NCBI GenBank assembly: GCA_035610835.1
Contig: CM069448.1
Location: 27,677,905 to 27,741,904, forward strand
Reading direction: 5' to 3'
DNA from: Ophiura sarsii
Lineage: Eukaryota > Echinodermata > Ophiuroidea > Amphilepidida > Ophiuridae
Length of the DNA: 64,000 nt
Part shown: piece by piece, positions 10,119 to 21,562 of the stretch
Layout: every line of letters starts with the position of its first letter
Numbering within the stretch: the first letter of the stretch is position 1
Position numbers and translations under genes: made by a program
Notes under the pieces: generated by a model
Told to the model about the DNA's origin: nothing
What the model saw: only the letters and a program-made list of their open reading frames with translations
The model's database searches: none

Positions 10119-13100
10119 GTATCACATTTTTAATGATCTAACCACCTGAGAATAAGTACCAATTGGTTACAATTAGGGTTCGCAGGTTTTAAAATGGCAA
10201 AAACTAAAAAATGTAGTGGGGTAATTCCACGGTAACAGCGTGACGGTTTGGAAGATATTTTCACACTTCATATACAAATAACATACACGCTTGAATTATT
10301 CGGGTGTCTAAAAAACGGGGACGGGAAATGGGGACACACAAAAACAGGGTCGCGTCCCTGTTTTCCAGATTACCCCGGGGTAATCTGGAAAACGGGGCCA
10401 AAAAACGGGGACGCTTACTTCCAATCCATTGCACACCGTAAACTCGGACCAATTTGGTGGCCCCGTTTTCTGTCCCCATTTTCCAGATTACCCCGGGGTA
10501 TCTAGAAAACAGGGACGCTTACTTCCAATCCATTGCACGACGTAAACTCGGACCAAAGATGGTGGCCCCGTTTTCTCTCCCCTGTTTTTCAGATTTTTCT
10601 GTCCCCGTTTTCTAGACACCCTGAATTATTCAGAACATTTTGTATTGCATTTCTACTACCGTACAACCTACACATAGAAAGAAAAAGAAAAATTATTCAC
10701 ATTTATGAAATATGAATATTAATGAGTGTGGTAACAGCGTGACACTAAAAAGGACATAGAGGTATTTTTCTCATTTATGAATGGTTAAAACTCTGTGAAC
10801 TTTTTTTTTTTTTAAAGTTTCATCAGGTGGATTGTAATTATAAGAAAGTCAGCTATAACTTCCCAATAAGAGCTCACAACTAATAAAATAATTTTAAAGT
10901 GATTATTTTCAGTTTATAAATGAATAGCATTATAAATAACAGATTTTACAACAACATTAATAAAATTAGTAGATTTTGCTAACTAAAACGGGGAAAAAAC
11001 ACAAAATATGTAAAAAAAAGAATCTCATTTTGAGCAGCTTGGTGCTAAGCATAGATGAAAGGAGCCGACAATTTGGAACCCGGTAGTATATATTTAACGG
11101 AATAAATCGTATTGGAAACTGGAAACCAATGCTTAGCACCAAGCTGCTGGAAGCTGGATTCAAAAAAAATTGAAAATAAAGTTCATTTCTGGAAAATTTA
11201 GACTTTTAGCTTTAATTTGATACTAATGTTCGGATATGAATAACTTGAAAATTAGTGGTCATGTCCACCTTTGCATGGAATTGGGCAGTGGCCAAATGCT
11301 AAAAATTGGTGGCAAAAATGGCAAAAGCTAAAAAATATAGTGGCCAAATGCTAGAAATTGGTAAATTCATCTCAAAAGCCAATGAAAATTAAATTTATTT
11401 ATTTTTTGAGTGTATTTTAAGATGTAAAACATTAAAATATTTAGTTTACTGGCAGTTGATATGGCAATCTCTTTCCTTTCCAATGGTACCAATACATTTG
11501 ACTCAAAGTTGTCATATAATTTTCATGTATTTGTTTTCAATTTTAGGGACTTGGTGAAACAAAATGTTGGCCAAAATGATTCACTTAATATTGTAGTTTA
11601 TTGTTTATGTTTTTTCTGCTGTATTTTTTAATATGTTTCTAGCTATGTTTGGGATTTTCCTAGTTTTTGCCAGTTGTTGCCATTTTTGCCGGCAAAAATG
11701 GCAAAAACTGGTTTTTGCCAGCAAAAACCGAACCCTGGTTACAATCATGGATACATGATTTATTGGACCAATCAGATGCTTTGTAAAACTAAAAGAAGGT
11801 TATCTCTGATAAGGATGGGCTATACAGTGTCAAAACAGAAACATTGTTGATGTTTTTAAGGGTTGAGTTGCGTTTTTTTTTGTATGGAACAGTTACCTAT
11901 CTGATCAAAAAATGAAAGAATTGTTGGTCTATGGTGCAAGAAAAAAGTGTGCACAGGTTTTGTTTGTGTTTGGGTAATTCTGGCATATTAAATAAAGACT
12001 GTTATACAGGATTTAAATCCTGTTTACCTTTTACTTTATAATCCAATCTTCCTTGTCTACAGTCAACACAATAAGTAACTGACCAGGTAATGAATGTGCT
12101 GAAAACTCTAAAATTATAAAACTTTCATAAACATATTGAAATATAAAGTTGTTGAGAAATGTCGTCTCTTTAAGTTGAGCTAGTGCATGCTAAGAATGAT
12201 TGATTATCGAGGAAGTTACAATCCAATATGTACGGTCAAGTGTCAAGTCTGATTTTCATTTTCGCATTTTGCTTTTCTACACGCGGACTCAGACAGGCAA
12301 ATGATTGATACGGTCATGCTGGTAGCGGTAGTGCTTATTCTCCGGTCAATGCCCAGATAGTCGGGCAGGCGCATTGTTACGGTTGATCATCACGACACAT
12401 TTACCTGTCACCAGGGTTGCACAAAGTTGTTTCTTCCCCAGGAGCAAGGTTTTGAGCTTAAAATTTCCCCACCTATGCTTTTACAGGTTTGATAAAAATC
12501 AGATTACAGTGGAGCATGAAAAAAAAAGATTTGTGCGAAGCTCGCACATTTTGTTGTTGCAATTGACGCTAAAATGGTCAAATTTGGACTAATTTAGTAC
12601 GAAAATCTGCGCTAAGCGCAACAAAAAAATGTTATGCTAAAATTGTCGTTTTTTTCTTATTTTAACTAAATAGAATTTGTTTGAGGGGTGGGGGCACAAA
12701 CATATCTTTTGGGGAAATGCCCTTGTAGCATCACCACTGGGGAAAAGCAATAAAACAAAAAACATGTTAGTATACCTGCAACCACAGCTCATAACCCAAA
12801 GCTGAGACGAATATACCTGTTGTTTCAGCCCAAAGTGTGCATTTTTTTCTCTTCATCTTTTTTCACCCTTTTCCCCAATACTTTTTCTTTTGCCACTTGG
12901 CATTATTTCCCCAATTCTGCTCATTATTTCCCGGGAGCGGTGCTCCCTGCTCCCGCACTTTGTGCAACCCTGCCTGTCACACTCTCCATGTTAAAAAGAC
13001 AAATGTGAATGTGAAAATGAAAATCAGACTTGACCTTACATTTGGGATTGCAACTTCCTCAATAATCAACCATTCCTGGTGTGCAATATCTCAAAATAAA

Positions 13101-16100
13101 GAGGAGACATTTCTCAACAACTTAATAATTTAATACATGTTTATGTAGGTGTTATGCTCTTAGAGTTATCAGCACATTTAATACCTGGTCAGCTACTTAT
13201 TGTGTTGACTCTATGTCATCTCTTGTTATATTATCCACTTAATCAGTTGTCCATCATGATAATCCTCCCCCTATTCATTCATCTGTCATCCATCTGTCAC
13301 TTTGCCCCTCTATTTAGTGAATAATGACTGCGTAACAACTGTTTTCATGAATTTGTTTTGAAATCAGAGGTTTTTTGATCTGGCCTGAGAAATTGTCCCA
13401 AAGGGGCACAGCCCCTGAGGGACAATTCCGAATGACCAGAACAACAACCGAGGGTTTCAAAACAAATTCACAAAAACAGTTGTTAAGCAGTCCATTATTC
13501 TCATTCATTACTGAAAAAGATGCATATTTATCCCAAATCGTTGATTTGTACCAATATAATTGCGGTAATGATAAATTAGTTTTCTGTTTATTTTGTCCAC
13601 ACCTTCTTAGTTATTGAAACAGTCCAAGTCGGATCATCCCCTCATTAACATTTTTATCATTCAACCAATCAGAAATAAGCTTTAATCATGTTTCCTCATA
13701 ACTCATTGAATATTCAGTTTAGGAGCATGAGGCTTTAATTTGATTGGTCGGTCAATGAACAAAACAATCGAACACTTTGGCGCAGTACTTTCGGGCAATT
13801 ATTAGTAACCTGCGTTCGGCGTGTGCGTTATCATCTAACGATTCATTTGATTGGAACGCACTTGATATGCAGCTCTCGTGATTATTCATGAAGGAATGAA
13901 TGTGTTATGTTATCTGATTAAGAATGTAATACATCAGTTGAAGTTAACAATATGGTTATATATTCACCAGCATTTTCATGGTCGTTTTGTTTATCACAGG
14001 AACAAATTGAACGATGGGTGGACCGATATGGTGCAGAAGATGCTGCTTGGAGAATGTCTCAAGAGCTAGTAAAAATGGACGACTGGTACGAGGATATTAT
14101 ACATGCCTTACGAGAAACAAACCATGATGCACTTGCAGATAGGATTTCTGGTATTGATAGACATGAAGGAGACAGAGGAATAGGTGGAGGTGGTGGTGGT
14201 CCAGATGGAGGTGGAGGAGGCAGAGATGGTGGAGAAGGCAGAGATAATGGTAGAGGAGGCAGGGATAATGATAGAAGAGGCAGGGATGGTAGAGGAGGCA
14301 GAGATAATGATAGAGAAGGCAGGGATGGTAGAGGAGGCAGAGATAATGATAGAGGAGGTAGAGATGGTAGAGGAGGCTGGGATGGAGGAAGAGGAGAAGA
14401 AGGCAGAGGAAGAGGGAAAGTAGGCAGAGATGATGTTGAAGAAAGAGAACGAAGTGAAAGAGGAGGTCATAAAGCCAACATTGATGGAAGGCTAAATGAT
14501 AGTAAGTTAGTATGGTCATATACAATCTTGGGGTAAAGTCTTGGAACAGTTATAAAAACAGGACACATTGTTTAAGATCCTCTTTTGCTCGTAACAAAAT
14601 CATCTCATTTAAAGATCAGGAAAAAATAACTCAAACCAAATTTCCATTAAGTTTGTATAATTGTCACAAATACTTTTTTTTCAAGATTGTAGAAGTGATA
14701 AGTGATAAACAAAAATATTGAATATTACTCCGTTATCTACTAGTTCAGTCATGAACCGAGAAAAAAAAAATTTATGTGATAAACAACAACACTAACAAAA
14801 AATGTACTCAGTTATTTATTTGAAAGTAAACAGAGAAATTGAATTTTACTCAGTTACCGTTTCTTGAAGTGATGAACAACAAAAACAAATGTATGTTGAA
14901 GTCTTAAAGATTGAATCTTTTGTCATGTGTTTCAAGTAAAATATGTCACTGGCCTCACTCCAGTGAGGTCCAACACTTGTGAGTTAGTGAAAATGAATAA
15001 TACTTCTTCTTGAAGGAACACATCCCATTTGTTTATATCTGATGTGTATATACCCTCTAACAAAGTCCAACAGTAAAATTGGAGTCACTTTATTAGGCTA
15101 GTATAACACTATAACATATGTGTGGTGGCATGGGAAAACCCTTCACATGGTCATTTTCTAGCAACTTGTTTTTTTTCTTTGGCAGAGAGCTTCATACTCT
15201 ACTGAGTATAGGACTGTTTAAATTTTTCAGAAATTCCATCTAGAACTACAGTTATAGTATTTTAAAGTCGGCAAGTTTAAACGCAACACTAAAAATTGAA
15301 ATTGACAATTCAAAGGTGTTCACAAAATCTTTTAAATGCTCTAATAATAATAAAACTACATTGTTATATCACACTGATTTAGCTTGTCATATGAAAAGGA
15401 CTTTTGATATGAACCTAGTTTTTTGCGATATTATTAACAATTGTAAGCTCTTCACTTTCAAAATCTTTACAATGCATTGTCGGAATTCACAAGTGGTTAC
15501 CATGGTAACAATGTCATTTTACGTAAACATAGCATTTTACACATAAAATGTGATAAACAAGGTTCAGAAAAGTAGTAAAATAAACTTAACATCTGGAATT
15601 TTGCATAAAAAACTCCTGGAGACTAAAGTTCAAGGTATAATCTCTATCTTGGGACCAAAGTTGGAAAATTGACTTGGAACTCATTTGTTCGAAATATTTT
15701 GGTATGACCCAGATATCTCAATATTAACACTAGCGACTTCCGACGGGTTTTCCCATACCACCACACATATATAGCCAAGTAAAATAAATAACATGTTGAT
15801 CATCCTGACTTTTAAAAAAAAATGGTGAGGGAGGCCCTTATTATTTGTTATTGTGTTTTTTGTTGCTATTCATTTATGTGTGACATTCCTATTCCTGAAG
15901 CTTTGGCCTCATTGTAAAAATGAAGAGGCCCTCATTATTTTTTGTGATTTCCTAAATTCCCTACCCCTAGACTGGAAAAATAGTGTGCAATGTGTTTAAA
16001 AATACTACTGAAACACTTCTAAACATCTATTTTCATGACACTAGTATCATTAAAGGTAGATGACCCGATTTTCAACTTTATGTTTTCTATTTTACATGAA

Positions 16101-19100
16101 AGGTCATCCTTAAAATTGTTGCATTCCAAAGTTTGAGTTGCATAACTCCAATGGTTCTATTTTTAGAAGCGCACGGTCAAAAGACATGTGCCCATTGAGT
16201 AGTACACCGACTGGCTGGTGGTTAACCACCTTTGGCAGTAATTCACCACATTTTAGCCTATAATTTCCAAATGAAACATTTCTGGCCCCTAATATTTTAC
16301 AGACATAATGAGAAAAATATGGGGAATCTTCTGATACCAAAATATCTTGATGTGAAAAAAAAATCATAGCCCCAAAAAAGTGATCGGGTCATATACCTTT
16401 AAGTTTAATGTATAAAGCTAATAACAAAAATAACACACAAATATTTCAAATTCTCCAAAAATTGGTCAGGGTGGGGACGATCAACATGCTATTAATTTTA
16501 CTTGGCCTTGTAAGGCCCATAATAATGCAGAATGAGCTCATCTAAGTGTAAAATGGTCCTTTCTGGGAGGACTAAAAATATTCTTTATTTGATACTGTGA
16601 ATACAGTTTGACCAGGGTCAATCAAAGTGTTTTGTAATATATGCAACAACAATGGTTTTCCGCCTAATTTTTTTATTTCAGAAACTGCGGTTGCAATATC
16701 AAATCCCAATCCACACAACAGACGAACACCGATACCATTAAGCACACCTATTAAACATGCTCCCTTTGGTGTGATATCAATTGTCAGCAGTATGCTGAAC
16801 GTTACTGGTGCAATTAGAAACTGGAAGACTCTGGCCGGGTTATTAGGTGAGTCTCATTATTCATAACACATTTTAAAGGTGGGTGACCCTGATTTTGGTT
16901 AATTTTGTTCTCATGGAGTTTACTATTTTACTACATGAAGTAACATAATAAATTATGTTGTATTCCAAAATGTGAGAATAGATAAACCATTAACCAGTAA
17001 AGAGGCAGATGAGGGAACTAGGATCTTTCACTCTTGGCTCTATAGTTTAATTAGTTCCAAATTGGCGAAAAATATTTTGTTTTTATCTCTACGCCTGAAG
17101 AAGTAATCCACGTAACCAACATAAGTATAGCCTCACACACACGGTTTTGACTGCACGCACATGTATAAGGCCACAAGAATTCTGGAATTTCCAAAATTAG
17201 GGTCGGTATTCATTTGAACAGTAAACACTTTTTTGTCCGTTTTCAAAATTAGGGTAGAATTAGTGGTAAATTTAGCACATTTTGAATGAGACCCTCCATT
17301 CACAAGCAGGTGGCTAAGCACTGACACAATTTTTTGCTACACATGAGGTATCATCACTGGAAAGAAGAACACATCAGCTTTTCTTTGATATGAAACAAAA
17401 TATGAATATATCACAAAATATTTGAAGAATTTCCGATTGAAAACAAATTTCTGAACATTTTTTGAGCAGTTTAGAATAAAAAATTAGGCAGGAATCAGGT
17501 CTGATCAGGTGACCCACATCAAAGGTTACTATAGTAGATTTACAAACTTTGGCCGGTTTACCATTCCAGTTTTAGGTAATATCTTCCAATTGAGGGGAGG
17601 CAGTGATCTTAATATAATCATTGACACATGGTTCTATGCTTCCCTGTGTTGAATAAGATGCTTGGGTAGTAAATAAATTCATACATGGACGCATGATATT
17701 TAGGGATGTGTTCCGTCAATGCTCTGAAGTCCATTATATCGCAGCAACACCAATAGCATTTAACCAGGCATTCTCAACTGGCAGCGTGCGCGCCACAGGC
17801 ATCCTAAGTGGCGCGAGAGTGGTTAAAACAAATAATAATAATAAATAAATAAATAAAAATAAATCATATCATGATATAGCAAGATTTCATAGGCCTACTA
17901 AAATCAACCACTGAACGTCCGCGAGAAAAAACTTGCCCCTCCACCACACCAAGCCCTGTTTTCCTCTGAAACATAACTTGAATTGTAAATTCTAAAAAAA
18001 AATGACCAAAAACCCAGGAGCTTCAGGGGGCAGCACCCCCTAGACCACCGCCGGGGCTTCGCACCTGGACCCCAAGTGGAGCTTTAACAAGTTGGTTACT
18101 AAAATGTGGAGCATCAGTAAATCTAGTTGAGAAAGCCTAATCTAAACCATGCCGATATCTTCGTGATTGGTCCATTGTGGTTCCTCTTAAGCGATATCAT
18201 GTGATCTTTTTTCAAATTTTTACACATATTTTTTTCTCTCTCTAATAATGAAGTTTGACTTATCAGTAAAAAAACATTCCTGAACTCATAAATCTATCTT
18301 TACTGTATTTTCTGTGAAACCCCGTCACAAAACTTTGCTAAATCATAATGGAAATCTGCTTTCAATTTTTAAGGAATTTCCTGACATATTTACTTCAATT
18401 TTCATCATAAAGCATTCCATGCTATTCTGTTCACTTGTGTACAGTTGCGTTTGTAACAGGAAACACTGTAAACGGCGTCAACACCTTGTCAAACCATATG
18501 AAATACTATTTACGAATGAAAAAACAGGGAAAATCACTTGGAAAATAAGTTGTCAGAGCAGACCCCAAGAGGTGTTTTTTCAACATATTCAAACCATGAT
18601 TTTGAAGTAATTAGGAATCATGGCTATAAATTGTAGCTAAAAGCTGACATTATGATCTGATTGTACCCTTGTTTTAATCTTTATAGGCATGACATTCAGT
18701 GAAGTGCAACCAATAGAGAGAGAGCAAGATCCCACTGTGAAAGTGATCGACTGGTGGAAAGAAACCCGACATGATGATGCTACACTAGGTGCCTTGTTGA
18801 AAACATTGGACAAGATGGAACGCAAAGATATTGTTGACATGCTGAGAACAGATTTTAACATTGAGCAAGATGTGGTAAGAGGATATCGCTAATCCGTGTA
18901 GGGGGGGGGGTTAACTACTCAAATTATTTTTGATGGGGGAGGTGTCACTGGAGGTTAGAAATCCTGACCCATATTTGGTAGTGTTTTTGCCTCAGAAAAT
19001 GGCTGATTTGATGTGGATTTTACCCAATTTGGGATCCATTATGTTTAAGATTGTTTTTTTGTTTAGGGTTTTATAGCACAAAATCATACCCATGTGTAGG

Positions 19101-21440
19101 GAATATTTGCAAAAATGTGAGCCCATTTGGGCGGCATATACCAACCGCCCGGTTGCTAGTACTGTCACAAGATGTAACATTGGTGCAGAAGGTGTACCAA
19201 GGGCCACTCAATGTTCATTTTAGCATAGGTGTGCAGTGCAAAGCCCTGGACCTGGGCTTGGGGAACTGACAAAATGCCAAATCGGGTCTTGGAGCATTAC
19301 ATTCTTATAGCATATTTGCCTTGGATATATTTAGCAACATTTGAGTGCATGGAAGTGAATTTTGTTTTTGTGACTTTTGACATGTATTTGTGACTTTTAG
19401 TTGAAATGGGGGAGGGCTTGGATACCTAATACGTGCTGCAAATGGTTGTCTTAGGGAACTGCTATGAGGCGTGAAATGGGGGTTGTCAGTACCGCATGTA
19501 TCTATATGGCCAATATGTGAGTACCCCTTCCCCTCGTGGTGCTGTACCAGACAGGATTGTTCTCAAAGTCATTGTATCATATGCGGAAGAAAATCTCATT
19601 TACAAAGCTGACCCTATGTTGCAATCGGATAGGAGTAGGAATTCCAAGCAGGCGACCTGGGTTTGATTCCCGGCGCCGGCACAGCCAGATGTTACCCTCT
19701 AATTGACCCGTTATCTGCCCGGATAGTTTGAGTCCCAAAAATATGGAGTAACAGCCCACTAAGTGCACATACTTCTTTTGTCTTGAGGTGTTGTTTTGAA
19801 AACGTATTGATGTCATTCTTTTATGTAAAATGTAATGTGATGTATTTACTGTTACTAATCTCTCCAGGAATAGGTATATAGAAATAATGTTGTTTAATGC
19901 CATATGCATATATTATAATAACTTAACAAATATTCATGGTTTTCTTATCAGCCTGAAGAAGTCAGTCCACTCAACCTAGATAACCACAAAGCCAAAGAAA
20001 TATCAGAGCCAGAAGCCTGTTACAGTCCAACAAGTGTACAACCTCATAAGGTCATCACCATGGCAAAGGAATCCCAAGATGTAATTGGAGCACAGGTAAT
20101 TAAGGAGCCAATCCTGAGACATTTTATCTAAGGACCTCTTGTGCAATATCTTCCTCTTCATTCCCAAAATGTTGACAAGGTTTCTTAAAGAGTCATACCC
20201 AACCACAATATGGATGCAACACAGCTTTATTGAGGCCTTTGTATTAAATATGAAAAGAAAACATTTGAATGTCTTGCTTAATATAGTGATTAGTAATAGC
20301 CAAATTGTGTTTCTGATAGCCAATTGTATCCTATCTTAAAATGATAAGCATTTAACTTTGCACTTGACAACTTTTACAATCTTGGCCGTAATTGAGACAG
20401 CTGGTGCATATGAAAATAAGATCTTTCACAACATCTTCCAAAATTGTTTTTAGATCAAACACTACTGTGAAAACAAACTACAGTCCAACCTCAGTTGTCC
20501 AACCCTCTTTTATCCGAATAACTCTGTTATCCGGCTGAATGATCCCAAAAGAAAATAAGTTTTTGTGCAGTCTAATCACGTTTATGTCACACTCTGAAGC
20601 ATTTGAAGGCTGTCTTTTGATATTATTAATGCTGTTTAGAGCTTAAATAATTCATTGGCACTGTAATTACCCCTAATTCAGTACCCTTCTATTGTCCCAA
20701 TTTGAGCACAGTCAATGCAGAATTACACATAATTTACTTATCAGATTTTACACTTATCCAGCCTATATGCTTGGTTCCATCACATCCTGATAACCGAGTT
20801 TGGACTGTATACCAAAAACGCCAACTTGAACAATTGCTCCCAACGTCCCACGGTTTAATCACTTTGTGTTGCACAAAGCGGACTCTGTGTTGCAATCTAG
20901 GAGTAGGACTTCCATGCATTGATTCCCTGACAGCCAGACTTTACCCACCCCCCCCCACCCCCCCCCCCCCCCACCCCCCCCCCCCCCCCCCCAATTTGAC
21001 CCATGTTTCTCCATGATAGTTTTATTCTTAAAAATATGCCTTAGGGTTATGGTTAAGAGACCGCGGGATGACTAGAGTCTATTTACATGTAAGTCACCAT
21101 TTTTGAAGTAACAGCCCACTAACCATGCTTGGGGTGTTGTTTTGAGAATTCATTGATATCATTGCTTTAGATCAAATGTATTTGATGTATTTACTGTTAC
21201 TAATCTCTCTAGGAATAGGTTATTTAAATAATTTTGTTTCGAGTGCCATATGCATATATATAACAAGAATATGTATATTCATGGTTCTCTTATCAGCCTG
21301 AAGAAGTCAGTCCACTCAACCCAGATAACCACACAGCCAAAGGAACATCAGAGCCAAAAGCCTGTTACAGTCCAGCAAGTGTACAACCTCATAAGGTCAT
21401 CACCATGGCAAAGGAATCCCAAGATGCACTTGGAGCACAG
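9996..21440 (+). CDS. Gene 1: CARD - Gly/Arg-rich - death domain protein (3' end missing)
   Basis: Six exons join with matching phases: 9996-10118, 14000-14501, 16682-16846, 18687-18874, 19952-20095 and 21297-21440, giving 422 codons without a stop before the assembly gap. Residues about 17-91 form a CARD-like helical domain (FKEKVNPMQLLPYLECF, then EQIERW, DDWYEDIIHALRET). Residues about 99-196 are a Gly/Arg/Asp-rich repeat region. Residues about 250-320 form a death domain (RNWKTLAGLLG, then VIDWWKETRHDDATLGALLK). Two near-identical 48-residue Pro/Ser-rich exons follow. CARD plus death domain is the layout of RAIDD-type adaptors; the order is seen, the function is inferred. The CARD style recalls RIG-I-like receptor CARDs. 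A stop codon and 3' UTR were not found. Confidence 0.82.
10174..11737. mobile_element. hAT-type non-autonomous element in gene 1 intron 1
   Basis: The ends are TAGGGTTCGCAGGTTTT and, inverted, CAGGGTTCGGTTTTTGC. An 8-bp duplication GTTACAAT lies on each side (10166-10173, 11738-11745), the target length of hAT elements. The interior repeats phrases such as GGCAAAAATGGCAAAAGC. No transposase was found. It hosts a nested 320-bp element at 10302-10621. Confidence 0.75.
10302..10621. mobile_element. Mutator-like MITE nested in the hAT-type element
   Basis: The termini GGGTGTCTAAAAAACGGGGA and TCCCCGTTTTCTAGACACCC are inverted repeats. A 10-bp duplication TGAATTATTC flanks it (10292-10301, 10622-10631), which fits Mutator-like elements (9-10 bp). 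Inside, the palindrome TTTTCCAGATTACCCCGGGG and its complement recurs, giving repeated hairpins. Confidence 0.8.
12060..13211. mobile_element. Tc1/mariner-type TIR element in gene 1 intron 1
   Basis: The termini read CAGTCAACACAATAAGTAAC on the left and, inverted, GAGTCAACACAATAAGTAGC on the right, inside TA dinucleotides (12058-12059, 13212-13213). The inverted arms extend about 200 bp (to the TCTGATTTTCATTTTC phrase). A younger hAT-type element occupies 12412-12972. A tiny relative is at 40988-41084. Confidence 0.75.
12412..12972. mobile_element. hAT-type MITE nested in the Tc1-type element
   Basis: The termini are CAGGGTTGCACAAAG and CTTTGTGCAACCCTG, perfect inverted repeats, with an 8-bp duplication CCTGTCAC on both sides (12404-12411, 12973-12980). 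There is no transposase. The nesting shows it inserted after the 12060-13211 element. Confidence 0.85.
13318..13502. mobile_element. Palindromic MITE, about 185 bp
   Basis: The arms (left TAACAACTGTTTTCATGAAT; right, inverted, TAACAACTGTTTTTGTGAAT) are reverse complements, with the centre at AAGGGGCACAGCCCCTGAGG. A foldback element; borders are approximate and target duplication was not resolved. Confidence 0.6.
14000..14501 (+). CDS. Gene 1 exon 2: rest of CARD plus GRD/NDR repeat region
   Basis: The acceptor TTTATCACAG precedes 14000 and the donor GTAAGT follows 14501 (phase 1). The first 51 codons finish the CARD. A Gly-rich run and then about 100 residues built from repeats of GRDGRGGRDNDR type follow; at DNA level this is a purine-rich minisatellite (GGCAGAGATAATGATAGAG-like unit, about 14160-14430). 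RG/RGG-like low-complexity segments often bind RNA or drive condensation, but here that is only a possibility. Repeat length is likely polymorphic. Confidence 0.85.
15119..15767. mobile_element. TIR element with TA flanks in gene 1 intron 2
   Basis: The left end TGTGTGGTGGCATGGGAAAA and the inverted right end TGTGTGGTGGTATGGGAAAA lie inside TA dinucleotides (15117-15118, 15768-15769), as in Tc1/mariner-type insertions. No coding capacity was seen. Confidence 0.65.
15775..16505. mobile_element. TIR element hosting a TTAA-type MITE
   Basis: Inverted ends CCAAGTAAAATAAATAACAT and CCAAGTAAAATTAATAGCAT continue into TGTTGATC. The target duplication is unclear. The interior is split by the MITE at 16050-16402. 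Confidence 0.6.
16050..16402. mobile_element. TTAA-flanked MITE family, copy 1
   Basis: Flanked by TTAA (16050-16053, 16399-16402) with terminal AGGTAGATGACCCGAT and, inverted, AGGTATATGACCCGATC. It shares its body (AAAGGTCATCC, CCAAAGTTTGAGTTGCATAA, GTGCCCATTGAGTAGTACA) with copies at 26542, 60525 and 62834. TTAA targets fit piggyBac- or Kolobok-like transposases; none is encoded here. Confidence 0.85.
16682..16846 (+). CDS. Gene 1 exon 3: linker and start of death domain
   Basis: The acceptor TTTATTTCAG and donor GTGAGT bound 165 nt with phase 1 at both ends. The translation ends in the first death-domain helix (NVTGAIRNWKTLAGLLG), with the conserved Trp and the LA..LG pattern. Upstream residues (NPNPHNRRTPIPLSTP) are a disordered linker. 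Confidence 0.85.
16873..17520. mobile_element. Possible divergent TIR element in gene 1 intron 3
   Basis: AAAGGTGGGTGACCCTGATT at the left and, inverted, CCTTTGATGTGGGTCACCTG at the right form imperfect inverted ends resembling the TTAA MITE termini. Borders and target duplication are uncertain. Confidence 0.35.
17521..18686. other. Remainder of gene 1 intron 3
   Basis: Holds an AAT/AAAT microsatellite (about 17828-17865) and a phrase CACCCCCTAGACCACCGCCG (about 18035) typical of decayed repeats. No exon with compatible phase was recognised. Confidence 0.4.
18687..18874 (+). CDS. Gene 1 exon 4: main part of the death domain
   Basis: The acceptor TCTTTATAG and donor GTAAGA give phase 1 to phase 0. 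The peptide runs MTFSEVQPIEREQDP, then VIDWWKETRHDDATLGALLK and MERKDIVDML, matching death-domain helices 2-6 including the W-W-K and A-T-L-G-x-L-L signatures. Confidence 0.88.
18875..19951. other. Gene 1 intron 4
   Basis: Contains a short G run (about 18901-18910) and near 19605-19690 a tRNA-derived SINE-like phrase ending in GGGTTTGATTCCCGG (box B-like) that is also present, decayed, near 20885-20945. That shared repeat places the left edge of the exon-5 duplication at or before about 19600. Confidence 0.45.
19600..20340 (+). repeat. Segmental duplication around gene 1 exon 5, unit 1
   Basis: Unit 1 comprises the SINE-like remnant, the phrase GTAACAGCCCACTAA, the exon and the downstream intron up to TTGTATCCTATCTT. 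The same ordered landmarks occur in unit 2 (about 20880-22493). Divergence looks moderate, with substitutions and small indels, so the duplication is not very recent. Confidence 0.85.
19952..20095 (+). CDS. Gene 1 exon 5: 48-residue exon, first copy
   Basis: Bounded by TTCTTATCAG and GTAATT, phase 0 on both sides, so it can be repeated or skipped without a frameshift. The peptide starts PEEVSPLNLDNHKAKEISEP and is Pro/Ser/Lys-rich with no recognised domain. The same exon with about ten base changes recurs at 21297-21440. Confidence 0.85.
21297..21440 (+). CDS. Gene 1 exon 6: duplicated copy of exon 5
   Basis: Same length (144 nt), same splice borders and same phase as exon 5. The peptide starts PEEVSPLNPDNHTAKGTSEP. 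Flanking intron sequence is duplicated too, so this is a segmental duplication. The open frame and conserved splice sites suggest both copies are used. The copy of the downstream intron runs directly into the assembly gap. Confidence 0.85.
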
Positions 21441-21502
21441 GTAATTAACGAGCCAATCCTGAGACATTTTATCGAAGGACCTCTTGTCTAATGAATGTCT
21501 TC

Positions 21503-21516
21503 CAGTGGCGTAACAG

Positions 21517-21562
<46 letters not shown>

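Noticed and set aside
14097..14525. Long minus-strand open frames across 14.1-14.5 kb (Leu/His-rich and Ser/Thr-rich)
   Set aside because: They are antisense readings of the Gly/Arg repeat of gene 1 exon 2; the plus frame continues a CARD and has correct splice sites.
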